The notes under the pieces: model-generated
Seen by the model: the letters and a program-made list of their open reading frames with translations, nothing else
What the model was told of the DNA's origin: nothing
Database searches by the model: none
Origin: Falcatimonas sp. MSJ-15
GTDB lineage: Bacteria > Bacillota > Clostridia > Lachnospirales > Lachnospiraceae
Assembly: GCF_018918265.1 (NCBI RefSeq)
Contig: NZ_JAHLQC010000002.1
Location: 124,001-188,000, forward strand
Length of the DNA: 64,000 nucleotides
Reading direction: 5' to 3'
Shown here: one piece after another, positions 45,840-54,880 of the stretch
How the letters are laid out: each line of letters opens with the position of its first letter
Position numbering within the stretch: position 1 is the first letter of the stretch
Translations under genes and position numbers: made by a program

Positions 45840-46622
45840 TTATATCTGTCTAAGTTCTGTAAGTGTCTTAACTCTGTCTGTGCTTCTCATTAAGAATTCT
45901 CCCATAAGAACTGCATCAACATTTGCTTCTTTTAGACTTCTTACATCTTCCACTGATGATACACCGCTTTCTGCGACATATATTACATCTTGTGGTATCA
46001 TGCTCTTAAGTCTTTTACAATTATCAAAGTCAACTGTAAAATCTTTAAGATTCCTATTATTAACTCCTATTATCTGTGCTCCTAAACTTACTGCCTTGTC
46101 TATCTCTTCTTCTGTATGTGCTTCAACAAGTGCACTTAGTCCAAGTTCTTTACATATCTTAAGATACTTATTAAGTCTCTCTCTCTCAAGCAATGAACAT
46201 ATAAGTAAGACTGCATCTGCTCCAATTACTTTTGCTTCATATATCTGATATTCATCAACTGTAAAATCTTTTCTAAGAACCGGTATTGATACATTCTTTT
46301 TTATCTCTTTTAGATATTCATCTGAACCTAAGAAGTAATATGGCTCTGTAAGCACTGATATTGCTGATGCACCGCCTTCTTCATAAGATTTTGCAATATC
46401 AATATAAGGAAAATCTTCGGCTATTATTCCTTTTGACGGTGATGCTTTTTTTACTTCACAGATGAATGATATTCCTTCTTTTTGCAATGCTTTGTAAAAA
46501 GGATATCCTGTATCACTATTCATAGCTTTTGCCTTAGCTTTCATCTCATCTAATGATATTCTCTTTTTAGCTTCTTCTACTCTTATAATGGTCTTATTGG
46601 CAATCTCATCAAGTATCATCAC
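45840..46622 (-). CDS. trpC: indole-3-glycerol phosphate synthase
   Basis: Closes the indole ring from CdRP. The 260 residues fold as a TIM barrel with FICEVKKASPSKGII near residue 52, RKDFTVDEYQIYEA, VEAHTEEE, GVNNRNLKDF and VAESGVSS. It is single-function: there is no TrpF domain attached. It starts 9 bp after trpD. No separate trpF follows, so the step that makes its substrate must be encoded elsewhere or be missing. Confidence 0.96.
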   Translation of the reverse strand: MMILDEIANKTIIRVEEAKKRISLDEMKAKAKAMNSDTGYPFYKALQKEGISFICEVKKASPSKGIIAEDFPYIDIAKSYEEGGASAISVLTEPYYFLGSDEYLKEIKKNVSIPVLRKDFTVDEYQIYEAKVIGADAVLLICSLLERERLNKYLKICKELGLSALVEAHTEEEIDKAVSLGAQIIGVNNRNLKDFTVDFDNCKRLKSMIPQDVIYVAESGVSSVEDVRSLKEANVDAVLMGEFLMRSTDRVKTLTELRQI

Positions 46623-46631
46623 TTCACCATC

Positions 46632-47636
46632 CTACTCATTAGTAAGCTTTACAAGTTTTGCAAGCTGTTCGTATGCTTTACCTGAATCTATCATATCTCT
46701 TGCTATGTCTATACATTCTTTTATCTCTTTGCCTGTTGCTATATGTATACATGCAGCTGAATTAAGTATTACAACATCTCTTTTTGGTCCTTTTTCACCT
46801 TTTAATATACTTATTGCAATATCTTTGTTAGCTTCAGGATCTCCACCTACAAGATCCTTAGGATCACATAATTCTAATCCATAATCTCTAGGATCAAGTA
46901 TATATGATCTAAATAAGCCATCTCTTATCTCACATACTTTGGTTGTTGTTGTAAGAGTTATCTCATCAAGTCCGTCATCACCTCTTACTACCATCGCATT
47001 CTTGATTCCAAGATTCTTAAGTACTTTTGCCATTGGCTCTATAAGTGCTTCATCATATACACCAAGTAATTGCATATTAGCTCCTGCCGGATTGGCAAGT
47101 GGTCCAAGAATATTGAATATTGTTCTTATTCCAAGTGCTTTTCTTACCGGACCAACATATCTCATTGATGAATGATACTTCTGTGCAAACATGAAGCATA
47201 CTCCTATCTCATCAAGTATCTTCTCATTCTTATCTGTATCAACATTAAGATTAACTCCCAATGACTCAAGTACATCTGCTGCACCACATTTACTTGATAC
47301 ACTTCTGTTACCATGCTTTGCAACCGGTATTCCTGCTGCTGATACTACAAAAGATGATATTGTTGATATGTTAAAAGTGAATGCCTTATCTCCACCTGTT
47401 CCTACTATCTCTAACAAATCACCTTTATGATTAAGCTTAACTCCATGTTCTCTCATACCTTGTGCTGATGCAGTAATCTCTTCTATTGTCTCTTTTTTCA
47501 TTCTAAGTGCTGTAAGATAGGCTGCCATCTCTGTCTCTGTAGCATTACCTGTCATTATCTCATCCATTACTTCTCTTACTGTATCACTTGTTAAGTCTTT
47601 GCCTTCTACTGCTGTCTGAATTGCTTCCTTAATCAT
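46632..47636 (-). CDS. trpD: anthranilate phosphoribosyltransferase
   Basis: Joins anthranilate and PRPP. The 334 residues show EIVGTGGDKAFTFNIST (PRPP site) near residue 80, KHGNRSVSSKCGAADVLE and NILGPLANPAG. No glutaminase domain is fused. It is the first gene after the Trp T-box. trpE and trpG, which make anthranilate and usually come first, are absent between the leader and this gene. Confidence 0.96.
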   Translation of the reverse strand: MIKEAIQTAVEGKDLTSDTVREVMDEIMTGNATETEMAAYLTALRMKKETIEEITASAQGMREHGVKLNHKGDLLEIVGTGGDKAFTFNISTISSFVVSAAGIPVAKHGNRSVSSKCGAADVLESLGVNLNVDTDKNEKILDEIGVCFMFAQKYHSSMRYVGPVRKALGIRTIFNILGPLANPAGANMQLLGVYDEALIEPMAKVLKNLGIKNAMVVRGDDGLDEITLTTTTKVCEIRDGLFRSYILDPRDYGLELCDPKDLVGGDPEANKDIAISILKGEKGPKRDVVILNSAACIHIATGKEIKECIDIARDMIDSGKAYEQLAKLVKLTNE

Positions 47637-47738
47637 AAAAAATTCCTCCTTGTTATCTCTGCGTTATTGTTTTAATTATTGTAGTTTAGAAACGCTTTTA
47701 GTATACAAATGAAGAACAGGGGATAATCCTAAGTATAT

Positions 47739-48030
47739 AAAAAAGGCTTCTGTCTCATACGAACTTATATATTCGTATGGGACAAAAGCCTGTAACTTCT
47801 GCGGTACCACCCATATTGATGTATAATAACATCCTCTCATTCACATACAATCATATGCTCCCCACTGATAACGGACAGGGTTCCCGTCAGCCACTACTCC
47901 TTCTTAACGAAGTTTCAATCTGCCCTCACAAGTCCATTCATTAACTGTTCCAATACTGCTTCTCACCATCACAGCTCTCTGAAAATGAAATCTGATTAAT
48001 TACTCTTCTTGTTCATCGGTTTTTCTTTCT
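47739..48030 (-). promoter_or_regulatory. T-box leader, tryptophan specifier
   Basis: The minus strand carries the T-box sequence AATATGGGTGGTACCGC (47801-47817) and a terminator with a 20-bp stem containing G-T pairs (47744-47763 and 47772-47791), followed by six T. Stem I includes AGAGAGC and GATGGTGAGAAGCAGTA. The specifier reads AATGGACTTGTG, with TGG at 47934-47936. Uncharged tRNA(Trp) should switch on trpDCBA. Confidence 0.95.
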
Positions 48031-48036
48031 TCTAAC

Positions 48037-48065
48037 ACTCTATCACTATAAAGCAGATATGTCAA
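48037..48065 (-). promoter_or_regulatory. promoter of the trp operon
   Basis: A perfect TTGACA (48060-48065), a 17-bp spacer and TAGAGT (48037-48042) lie just upstream of the T-box. The -35 box ends 27 bp from the stop codon of the DUF4132 gene. Confidence 0.65.
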
Positions 48066-48091
48066 CCCCCAATTTTATTTTTATTATAATT

Positions 48092-51000
48092 TTATTTATG
48101 TTTTCTCCAATCTTTATCTATGTCTTCACATCCTGCTGTTACCTGTTTTAACTGAAGCACTATCTCTGAAAAATATCTCTCCGGAATATCGCCAAGTTCT
48201 ATCGCTTTCTTATCATCAGCATAATCATATACATAAGAACCTCTCTCTACTGTTCCGGCTTTATAGAATCTTGTCTCATAGATTGTCGTACTCTCACCAA
48301 ATGGACTTACATACGCACCTTCAAAACTTAATTCTACTCCATAGTCTCCATCTTCTCTGTAGAAGTCTGTGAATCCACCTCCATCAATCACTGAACCTTT
48401 GTACCATCCAAGCTTAGTCATTCTTCCTGTAAGTGTCAGATCATTAATTATAATTCCTGCATATCTTACAAGTTCTTTTGACTTTTTCTCTTCTTCTGTC
48501 ACTTTAAATACTTCTCTGTCTAACTGTTCTAATGGCTGAGTTATCTCATAATCTTCTAATTGTTCTTTCCACTTACTTATCTGTTCATCTGTAAGCTCTA
48601 TTGGATGTACAAGTCCTATCTGACCTTTTGCCTCATCAAGTTCATATTCGTCTTCATCTATTGTATTAAATGTGCCATCTTCCATATATCTGAATGTATC
48701 TGTAAGTCTTCCATCTTCATATATACCCCAGATTAATCCAGTTGCGAATTGGTGCATTATAGGATTATCAACAAATAATTCTCTCCATTTGTCTGTTGTC
48801 CACGTTCTATTAACTGATAATGCTTCATCAAGTCTCATCTTCTGACTTGCAACAACAGTCTTTAACTGTTTCTTAAGCTCTTTATATTCCTCATATGATG
48901 CCTTTGCAGTCTCTGCATCATCTTTTACTCCCGGTGATGGAAGATTCTTAAGTTTCTTACCTTTTTCATCATAGACTTCAAGTGCAAGTGTCTGTGTTAA
49001 TACTACTTTGAATTTTCTAATTCCATAGTCAAACTCTCTCTCCATATTGCTGTTAAAAGAAAGTGTTGGTACTATCTTGTCTTCTAACTCAGCTCTTGTT
49101 ATTCCAAGCTGTTTTGCTGCATAAGTAAGTGCGTTGCCTGCTGCATTCTTAACCTGCTTGAACTTGAACTTTCTTGCAAGTGAATCTACTATAAGAAGTG
49201 CCTGTGGAGATGGATTAAGAGCAAGTGCATATACTGCTTCTGCTGCTATCGCTCCTCTTGATGCTGCCGGCCATTCCTTAATATGCATATTAAGTTTCTT
49301 AACCATATCATTACCACCATGAACTGATGTGGCATATAATACCCATCTCTTCTTAGATTGTGCACCAAGTTCAACCCATTTATCAAATAATTCATTCATA
49401 AAGACTGCAAGTTCCTTCTCATCAAGATTATCTGCAAGTCTTGCACCTGTCTTGCTTATCCCTGCCGGTGTAACTGATGCATAAGCTACAAGAATCGCCT
49501 GAATGTATTCATCTTCACATACTTCTCCATTCTTATAACTGCTCTTATAATGCACTTTTGAAAATGGTGTAGAATAAGCCCATTCAAAGATACTCTTTTT
49601 ATTACCTTTTAAAAGTTTCTTAATTATATCTTCCTCTGAACCTTCTTCTTTGCTACTATTAATCTCTTCACCAAGTATTTTTTCTAATACTAATCTTAAC
49701 TTTTCGCTCTTTTCTTTTTCATATGCTGCTTTTATAAGCTCCATATCTTTATCTTCACCATACGCACCTAGTATTCTTGCTGCTGTTTCTCTCTCTGCAC
49801 TTTTTTTAGATTCAAGTCTCTTTGCTACTTCATCTCTATATTCTATATTAGATGACATATATTCTATAAATACTTCTTTTACTGTAGCTGCTGTCTCCTT
49901 AAAGTATGTAAGAATCTCATTATGATATTCTTCGGAATTCTTCTTGTATATCTCAAATGCAATAAGTCTTGCCGGTACAGCTGCTTTAGCAAAAGCATTA
50001 ACATATTCTTCTTTGTTGTTTTTCATCAGTTCTGCGAATAATTCTATCTCATATTCTTTATATATTTCTATATAAATTTTATTATATGTATAGTATGACT
50101 CTATTCCTGATATTACTTTTACAAGATGTATTGCATCTATTCCTGAACTTACAAGTTGTCTATATATTCTGTCTAGCTGCTTCTCATCTTTCGCTGTTCT
50201 TGTAAGCATTCCGGCAAACCAGGATGTATCTTTAGTATATGTTGCAAGTACAAGACATCTTGTTACAAAATCAGTATAACCATATCTATCAATATAATCC
50301 CACAATGATGTAGCTGCACTTCCATACCCTGCATATCCCATCTTCATCCTGCCTTCAGCTTCATAGAGTGTTGATATATCTGCATTGCCAAATAGATATT
50401 CATTTACTTCACTTTCACATCCTATAAGTTCAATTGCAATCTTTGCTATTCTTCTCTTTAATAACGCTTCACCATTCTTAACAAGCTTATCTGCCTCTTT
50501 TTCATCAAGTTCCTTTATAATCTTTAGTACTTCTTCACCTTTTTTATAATCAAGATGATTATATACATCTATAACCATATCTTTATGTTTTTCATACTGT
50601 CTTCTTATAATATTAACTTTTGAATTATCAGCTGCATATCTGATGAGTGTCATAGGATTAATTCCAAATTCATCATCAAAGTTACCACCACGAATTGCAA
50701 AATCTTCTCTATAATCATTTTCTGCAATACAACTTAATGCTTTACTTTCATCTAATGCAACACAGAATGTTATTATATTCTTAAATATTGGTGATAGAGT
50801 AAAATTAGCAAGAGCTGAACCAATATATGCACGTCCTGCTGTATTATCAGTCCACTTTAGCCTTCTGATACTATCATCCATATCAGATATTTTTACTGTA
50901 CCTCTTAATATATCTATTATCATCTTCTCTTCTGTTTTATTAAGAGTACCGGCAAATAATCTTCCTACATTTTCTATAAAAGTGTTCTCATATTCTTTTA

Positions 51001-51628
51001 GCATAGCTGCATCTTCATTACTCTTAATATCTTCTAATATTACTTTTCTTGCATAATATGGTACTTCCATACTTTCTTTTGCTACTCTATTATATTCTAG
51101 TACAAAATAAATCGTATACAGCTGCATCTTAACAAAACTATAGTCAACTGATGTGTTTTTAATATATTCTTTATCCTTTTCAAAAAGTGCAATTGCTTTT
51201 TTAATAAGTTCATTATCTTTACCTATTAATCTTGGTACTTCTCTGCTAATCGTATAGTTAGTCATATGACCTTCTTTTTGAATATTAGCTATTACAAGAA
51301 CAAGAGCTATCTCTCCACATGATATCTTCTTTTCTTCACCAAGAGCTGCATATACATAATATGATACTATCTTATATGCTGTACAATGTCCAAGTGCATA
51401 AGCATATCTTAGATATCTCTCTGCTATATTGTACTCTTCTTTACGTTTTATGTTATATAGACTATTATAAATTACAGTCGTTATCTCACAATTAACATTA
51501 GCAAAATCATACTGAGAAAGGCTATCAAGAACAGACGCATCTGCCTCTCCTTCAATATATTCTCTTCCTATCTCAATATCATGTTCACTTACTCCTGCTT
51601 TTCTTAATTGTGTATAAATATCTCTCAT
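48092..51628 (-). CDS. DUF4132 protein (YehI/MolR-like)
   Basis: A very large soluble protein of 1178 residues, close in length to E. coli YehI. Most of it is alpha-helical repeats of HEAT or ARM type (for example KRLESKKSAERETAARILGA near 600). The C-terminal third holds the DUF4132 core: LGLTRAEL-like ITRAELEDKIVPT, FDYGIRKFKVVLTQTL, MHQFATGLIWGIYEDGRL, then GLVHPIELTDEQISKWKEQL and a beta-rich end (YGVELSFEGAYVSPFGESTT). The function is unknown. I set the start at the ATG at 51628 (MRDIYTQLRKAG), with AAGGAGG about 9 nt before it. The open frame extends 10 codons further through the binding site. It is the last gene of the MoxR operon, 81 bp after the 104-residue protein gene. Confidence 0.85.
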   Translation of the reverse strand: MRDIYTQLRKAGVSEHDIEIGREYIEGEADASVLDSLSQYDFANVNCEITTVIYNSLYNIKRKEEYNIAERYLRYAYALGHCTAYKIVSYYVYAALGEEKKISCGEIALVLVIANIQKEGHMTNYTISREVPRLIGKDNELIKKAIALFEKDKEYIKNTSVDYSFVKMQLYTIYFVLEYNRVAKESMEVPYYARKVILEDIKSNEDAAMLKEYENTFIENVGRLFAGTLNKTEEKMIIDILRGTVKISDMDDSIRRLKWTDNTAGRAYIGSALANFTLSPIFKNIITFCVALDESKALSCIAENDYREDFAIRGGNFDDEFGINPMTLIRYAADNSKVNIIRRQYEKHKDMVIDVYNHLDYKKGEEVLKIIKELDEKEADKLVKNGEALLKRRIAKIAIELIGCESEVNEYLFGNADISTLYEAEGRMKMGYAGYGSAATSLWDYIDRYGYTDFVTRCLVLATYTKDTSWFAGMLTRTAKDEKQLDRIYRQLVSSGIDAIHLVKVISGIESYYTYNKIYIEIYKEYEIELFAELMKNNKEEYVNAFAKAAVPARLIAFEIYKKNSEEYHNEILTYFKETAATVKEVFIEYMSSNIEYRDEVAKRLESKKSAERETAARILGAYGEDKDMELIKAAYEKEKSEKLRLVLEKILGEEINSSKEEGSEEDIIKKLLKGNKKSIFEWAYSTPFSKVHYKSSYKNGEVCEDEYIQAILVAYASVTPAGISKTGARLADNLDEKELAVFMNELFDKWVELGAQSKKRWVLYATSVHGGNDMVKKLNMHIKEWPAASRGAIAAEAVYALALNPSPQALLIVDSLARKFKFKQVKNAAGNALTYAAKQLGITRAELEDKIVPTLSFNSNMEREFDYGIRKFKVVLTQTLALEVYDEKGKKLKNLPSPGVKDDAETAKASYEEYKELKKQLKTVVASQKMRLDEALSVNRTWTTDKWRELFVDNPIMHQFATGLIWGIYEDGRLTDTFRYMEDGTFNTIDEDEYELDEAKGQIGLVHPIELTDEQISKWKEQLEDYEITQPLEQLDREVFKVTEEEKKSKELVRYAGIIINDLTLTGRMTKLGWYKGSVIDGGGFTDFYREDGDYGVELSFEGAYVSPFGESTTIYETRFYKAGTVERGSYVYDYADDKKAIELGDIPERYFSEIVLQLKQVTAGCEDIDKDWRKHK

Positions 51629-51709
51629 ACATCTATTCCTCCTTATTATTCCTCTCATATATTATTCATAATTAGTTTCTACACTCAATTTGTGAAACTT
51701 TGCAATTAT

Positions 51710-52024
51710 CTAATATATCTTTTCAGCTTTATCATACATAACCTTGTTTTGTGCATAGTCTATATATTGCAATATCTGAAAGTATACCATTGTAATACTC
51801 TCTCCACTGTCTATACTATGCATATCTTCTCTTACTGTCTTAATTAATCTATCAAAAAGTTTTGACAAACTACTCATTCCACATCTTATTGCCACATCTC
51901 TTAAATGCTCAATCTCTTTTACTGTCCCTTCTCCTATAGTATCAAATCCACTCTGAAAGATGTCCATAAGCAGGCTTTTTACATCATTAAAATATCTTAA
52001 GAACAAATCTTCTCTCTCAATCAT
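51710..52024 (-). CDS. 104-residue helical protein of the MoxR operon
   Basis: I do not recognise this protein. It is predicted all-helical, with EREDLFLRYFNDVKSLLMDI, GTVKEIEHLRDVAIRCGMSS and VYFQILQYIDYAQNKVMYDK, and no membrane segment, signal peptide or metal motif. It starts in a 4-bp overlap (ATGA) with the SWIM gene, so translation is coupled and the gene is real. I recall no counterpart of this size in the E. coli yeh set. It may bridge the SWIM protein and the DUF4132 protein. Confidence 0.75.
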   Translation of the reverse strand: MIEREDLFLRYFNDVKSLLMDIFQSGFDTIGEGTVKEIEHLRDVAIRCGMSSLSKLFDRLIKTVREDMHSIDSGESITMVYFQILQYIDYAQNKVMYDKAEKIY

Positions 52025-53751
52025 TCAAACTCACTCTCTTTCATAACATCTATTGGATACATATATATCTCTCCATCCTGTATATATATTCTTCCAAAGA
52101 ATACATAACTTATATTCTCTTTCAAGAACTTAAGTTCTCTTACTGTATCTACTGTAACAGCATCCTGTACTATCATAACAGTTACTCTCTTTCCGTTCTC
52201 ATCATACAGCTTAATGCTATATTCCTGATTCTTATGATTAAGATCCTGCTTCTTGAATGAATGTGCTTTAACAAATACCAATGCATCTCTTATCTTCGTA
52301 CTCCCATATACAACATGTTCTTTAAACAGTTTGTCAAAACTCTCATAATAGATTCCCTTCAAAAGTTCCTTATCAAGTCTTCTTACTCCCTCTAATCTGC
52401 CACTACACTCCTTAGTCTGTGACAGATTATTATCACTGTCGCATCTTGAATTCTCAAGCACTATCTCATAACCTGCAAGTTCATTTAGCGAACAGCCAAT
52501 CCCCCATGGTGACTGTATACTACTGTATGTCCGTCCCCATGTATTAGAGTTTACACTGTTATATGTCCCATAAACGGTACTTGATTGTATATTTTTATCT
52601 TTATCGTTATAAAAAATAGGCATCATAGAAGTATATGTATACCATCTTCGATTAAGAATATCAAGAAAATACACTCTGTCGCCTACATATCCGGCTTTAC
52701 TTAAGAAATGTTCATAACTGACTCCTATAAGATGAAGTTCACCCTTATAATTATATTCATTTCTTAATTCACCTGCTCTGTCTGCTATCTTCTTAATATC
52801 ATTACTCTCTAAGAAAAATTGCATATCTCTATACATTGTCATTATTCTCATAAGAAGTCTCTCCATATTAAAAGAAAGATCTTTCTTAAAATACTGCTTA
52901 TACATCTGCGATATTGTTCTTGCATTATTCTCCTGCCTTGCAAGTCTCGCATTATGACATATTAGTGCAATTCTCTCAAATGTATCTGTTATATCTTCAG
53001 GTACTCTTGTAAGTCCTGTTCTCATAAGCCTGTCAATTATATCTATGATTATTTGTGCATTTTGTTTTATATCTTTACTGTCAAACTGTGCATACATTTC
53101 TTCACTGTGATTAAGACTATCTATAGTTATGATATTTTTATCATACATACATTTTAACATTGCCTGTGCTTTATGTACGCACAATCCAGTCTTACTGCAT
53201 GTACATGTTGAATGTTCAAGTGGTAATAGAAGTTTTACAAGCTCTCCTGTCTTTCTAATCTTAAATGTAATTGCTGAAGCATAGTTAATATCATATATAT
53301 CAGTTCTGTCTATTGTTGCTACAAAATCTTTCAACTGCTTTGGTGTAAATACTTTCTTAATCTTTGCAATATCAATTTTTGCAATGTCATTAATTAAGCG
53401 ATTTTCCATCGAATCAGCAGCATCTTTATTACATTCTTCTATACAATCACTAACTTCATCCTTCTTATTTGAACTGTCATCTGACAATACTTTTTTTATG
53501 CTGATAATTGCCATAATTCTATGCTTACATATACTTCTTGAAGGGCATGAACATATACTATCTAAAAGTGGATTCTTAATCACAACCTTTTCTCCACTTA
53601 CATCAGCTGATATATCATCTTCACTTTTACATGTAACTTTCACTTCACAACTTTCAAGATCTTTATATGCTCTTTTTACAGTTCCTTTATTACTCATTCC
53701 AATAAGATAATCATCATCTATCTCATTAATTATCTGTTCTATCTGTGTCAT
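52021..53751 (-). CDS. SWIM zinc-finger protein (YehQ-like)
   Basis: A 576-residue protein with two CxCx(n)CxH SWIM fingers: SICSCPSRSICKHRIM near residue 66 and CTCSKTGLCVHKAQAM near residue 180. SWIM domains bind zinc and mediate DNA or protein contacts. The rest is helical then beta-rich, with no recognised enzyme motif. It starts 1 bp after the VWA gene and overlaps the 104-residue gene by 4 bp. The pairing of SWIM, VWA and MoxR proteins matches E. coli yehQ, yehP and yehL. Confidence 0.88.
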   Translation of the reverse strand: MTQIEQIINEIDDDYLIGMSNKGTVKRAYKDLESCEVKVTCKSEDDISADVSGEKVVIKNPLLDSICSCPSRSICKHRIMAIISIKKVLSDDSSNKKDEVSDCIEECNKDAADSMENRLINDIAKIDIAKIKKVFTPKQLKDFVATIDRTDIYDINYASAITFKIRKTGELVKLLLPLEHSTCTCSKTGLCVHKAQAMLKCMYDKNIITIDSLNHSEEMYAQFDSKDIKQNAQIIIDIIDRLMRTGLTRVPEDITDTFERIALICHNARLARQENNARTISQMYKQYFKKDLSFNMERLLMRIMTMYRDMQFFLESNDIKKIADRAGELRNEYNYKGELHLIGVSYEHFLSKAGYVGDRVYFLDILNRRWYTYTSMMPIFYNDKDKNIQSSTVYGTYNSVNSNTWGRTYSSIQSPWGIGCSLNELAGYEIVLENSRCDSDNNLSQTKECSGRLEGVRRLDKELLKGIYYESFDKLFKEHVVYGSTKIRDALVFVKAHSFKKQDLNHKNQEYSIKLYDENGKRVTVMIVQDAVTVDTVRELKFLKENISYVFFGRIYIQDGEIYMYPIDVMKESEFE

Positions 53752-53752
53752 C

Positions 53753-54880
53753 TTATGCTCCCTGTATTATTCTTCCTACATAATCTGCAAGCTGAAGTGG
53801 TGTCATTGCACCTACATTAGCTCCTATATCTGCCATAACTGCTGCTGCTTTTTTGTCATATACCGGTGTCGCTTCGTGGTCAAGTGCTGTAAGTGTTATA
53901 AGTTTTGCACCACTCTCAACAATATCTCTTGCTGTGGCATACATATTACTATATCCACCGCCTTCATACAAGTCAGTAATAAGTACAACCATTGTCTTAT
54001 GAGGATCATTAATAAGTGTCTGTGCATACTTTAATGCTTTATATATGTATGTTCCTCCGCCAAGCTGAATACTCATAAGTGTTGTAACTGCATCTTCTAC
54101 ATAATCACTAAGATCCACTATCTCTGTGTCAAATATTACAAGTCTTGTTCTAAGCATTGGCATCTTAGCAAATATTCCTGCCATAATCGCACTGTGTATT
54201 ACCGAATCTAACATTGAGCCACTCTCATCAACACATATTATTATATTCCAATCATTATATTTGACTGTATTAGAATTAAAATACAGATCTTTTATTACAA
54301 GCCTCTTATTCGCCATATCATAATTCTTAAGATTCGCTTTTACAGTTCGTTTTATATCAAAGTTACGCATACTCTTGACATTGCTGCGCCTTGTCCTGTC
54401 AATCTTACCTATACAGCTTTTTTTAACTTCCGTTTCAAGTTCTTCACTTATCTGCGCTGCTACTTTGGCAACTATCTTCTTAGCCATATCAAGTACTTCA
54501 CCACTCATAAGATTCTTAAAAGATAATATAGTCTTTAGAAGTTCTCTGTCTGGTTCAAGTTCACCAAGTACTTCAGGATCTGTTATAAGTTCATTCATGC
54601 CATATCTATCAAGTGCATGATGCTCCATTATCTCAACAGTTTCTTTAGGAAACAGCTTCTTTATCTTAGATATCCACTCCGGCACTGTAAGACTAGATCT
54701 TCCACTTCCTCCACCACTCTCTTCCATATCACCATATTCTCTCCCATATATATATTCAAGAGCTTCTTCCATATCCATATAATGTATCTCATTAGAATCC
54801 TGCGTATAATCGATCTGTGTCTTTGCAAACTTGCCAAGTACAAGTCGCCATCTATTAAGCACCATCTCATCATCTGTCAC
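53753..54880 (-). CDS. VWA-domain protein (CoxE/YehP-like)
   Basis: 375 residues, the same size class as E. coli YehP. The C-terminal von Willebrand A domain (about 205-375) has a complete MIDAS: DESGS near residue 220, the Thr of LGGGTYIYKA near 270, and the Asp of LITDLYEGGG near 305. So it should bind a metal ion and a protein ligand. The N-terminal half is helical (DRELLKTILSFKNLM, AKKIVAKVAAQISEELETEV). VWA partners of MoxR ATPases present clients or cofactors to the ATPase. It overlaps the DUF5682 gene by 11 bp. Confidence 0.92.
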   Translation of the reverse strand: MTDDEMVLNRWRLVLGKFAKTQIDYTQDSNEIHYMDMEEALEYIYGREYGDMEESGGGSGRSSLTVPEWISKIKKLFPKETVEIMEHHALDRYGMNELITDPEVLGELEPDRELLKTILSFKNLMSGEVLDMAKKIVAKVAAQISEELETEVKKSCIGKIDRTRRSNVKSMRNFDIKRTVKANLKNYDMANKRLVIKDLYFNSNTVKYNDWNIIICVDESGSMLDSVIHSAIMAGIFAKMPMLRTRLVIFDTEIVDLSDYVEDAVTTLMSIQLGGGTYIYKALKYAQTLINDPHKTMVVLITDLYEGGGYSNMYATARDIVESGAKLITLTALDHEATPVYDKKAAAVMADIGANVGAMTPLQLADYVGRIIQGA

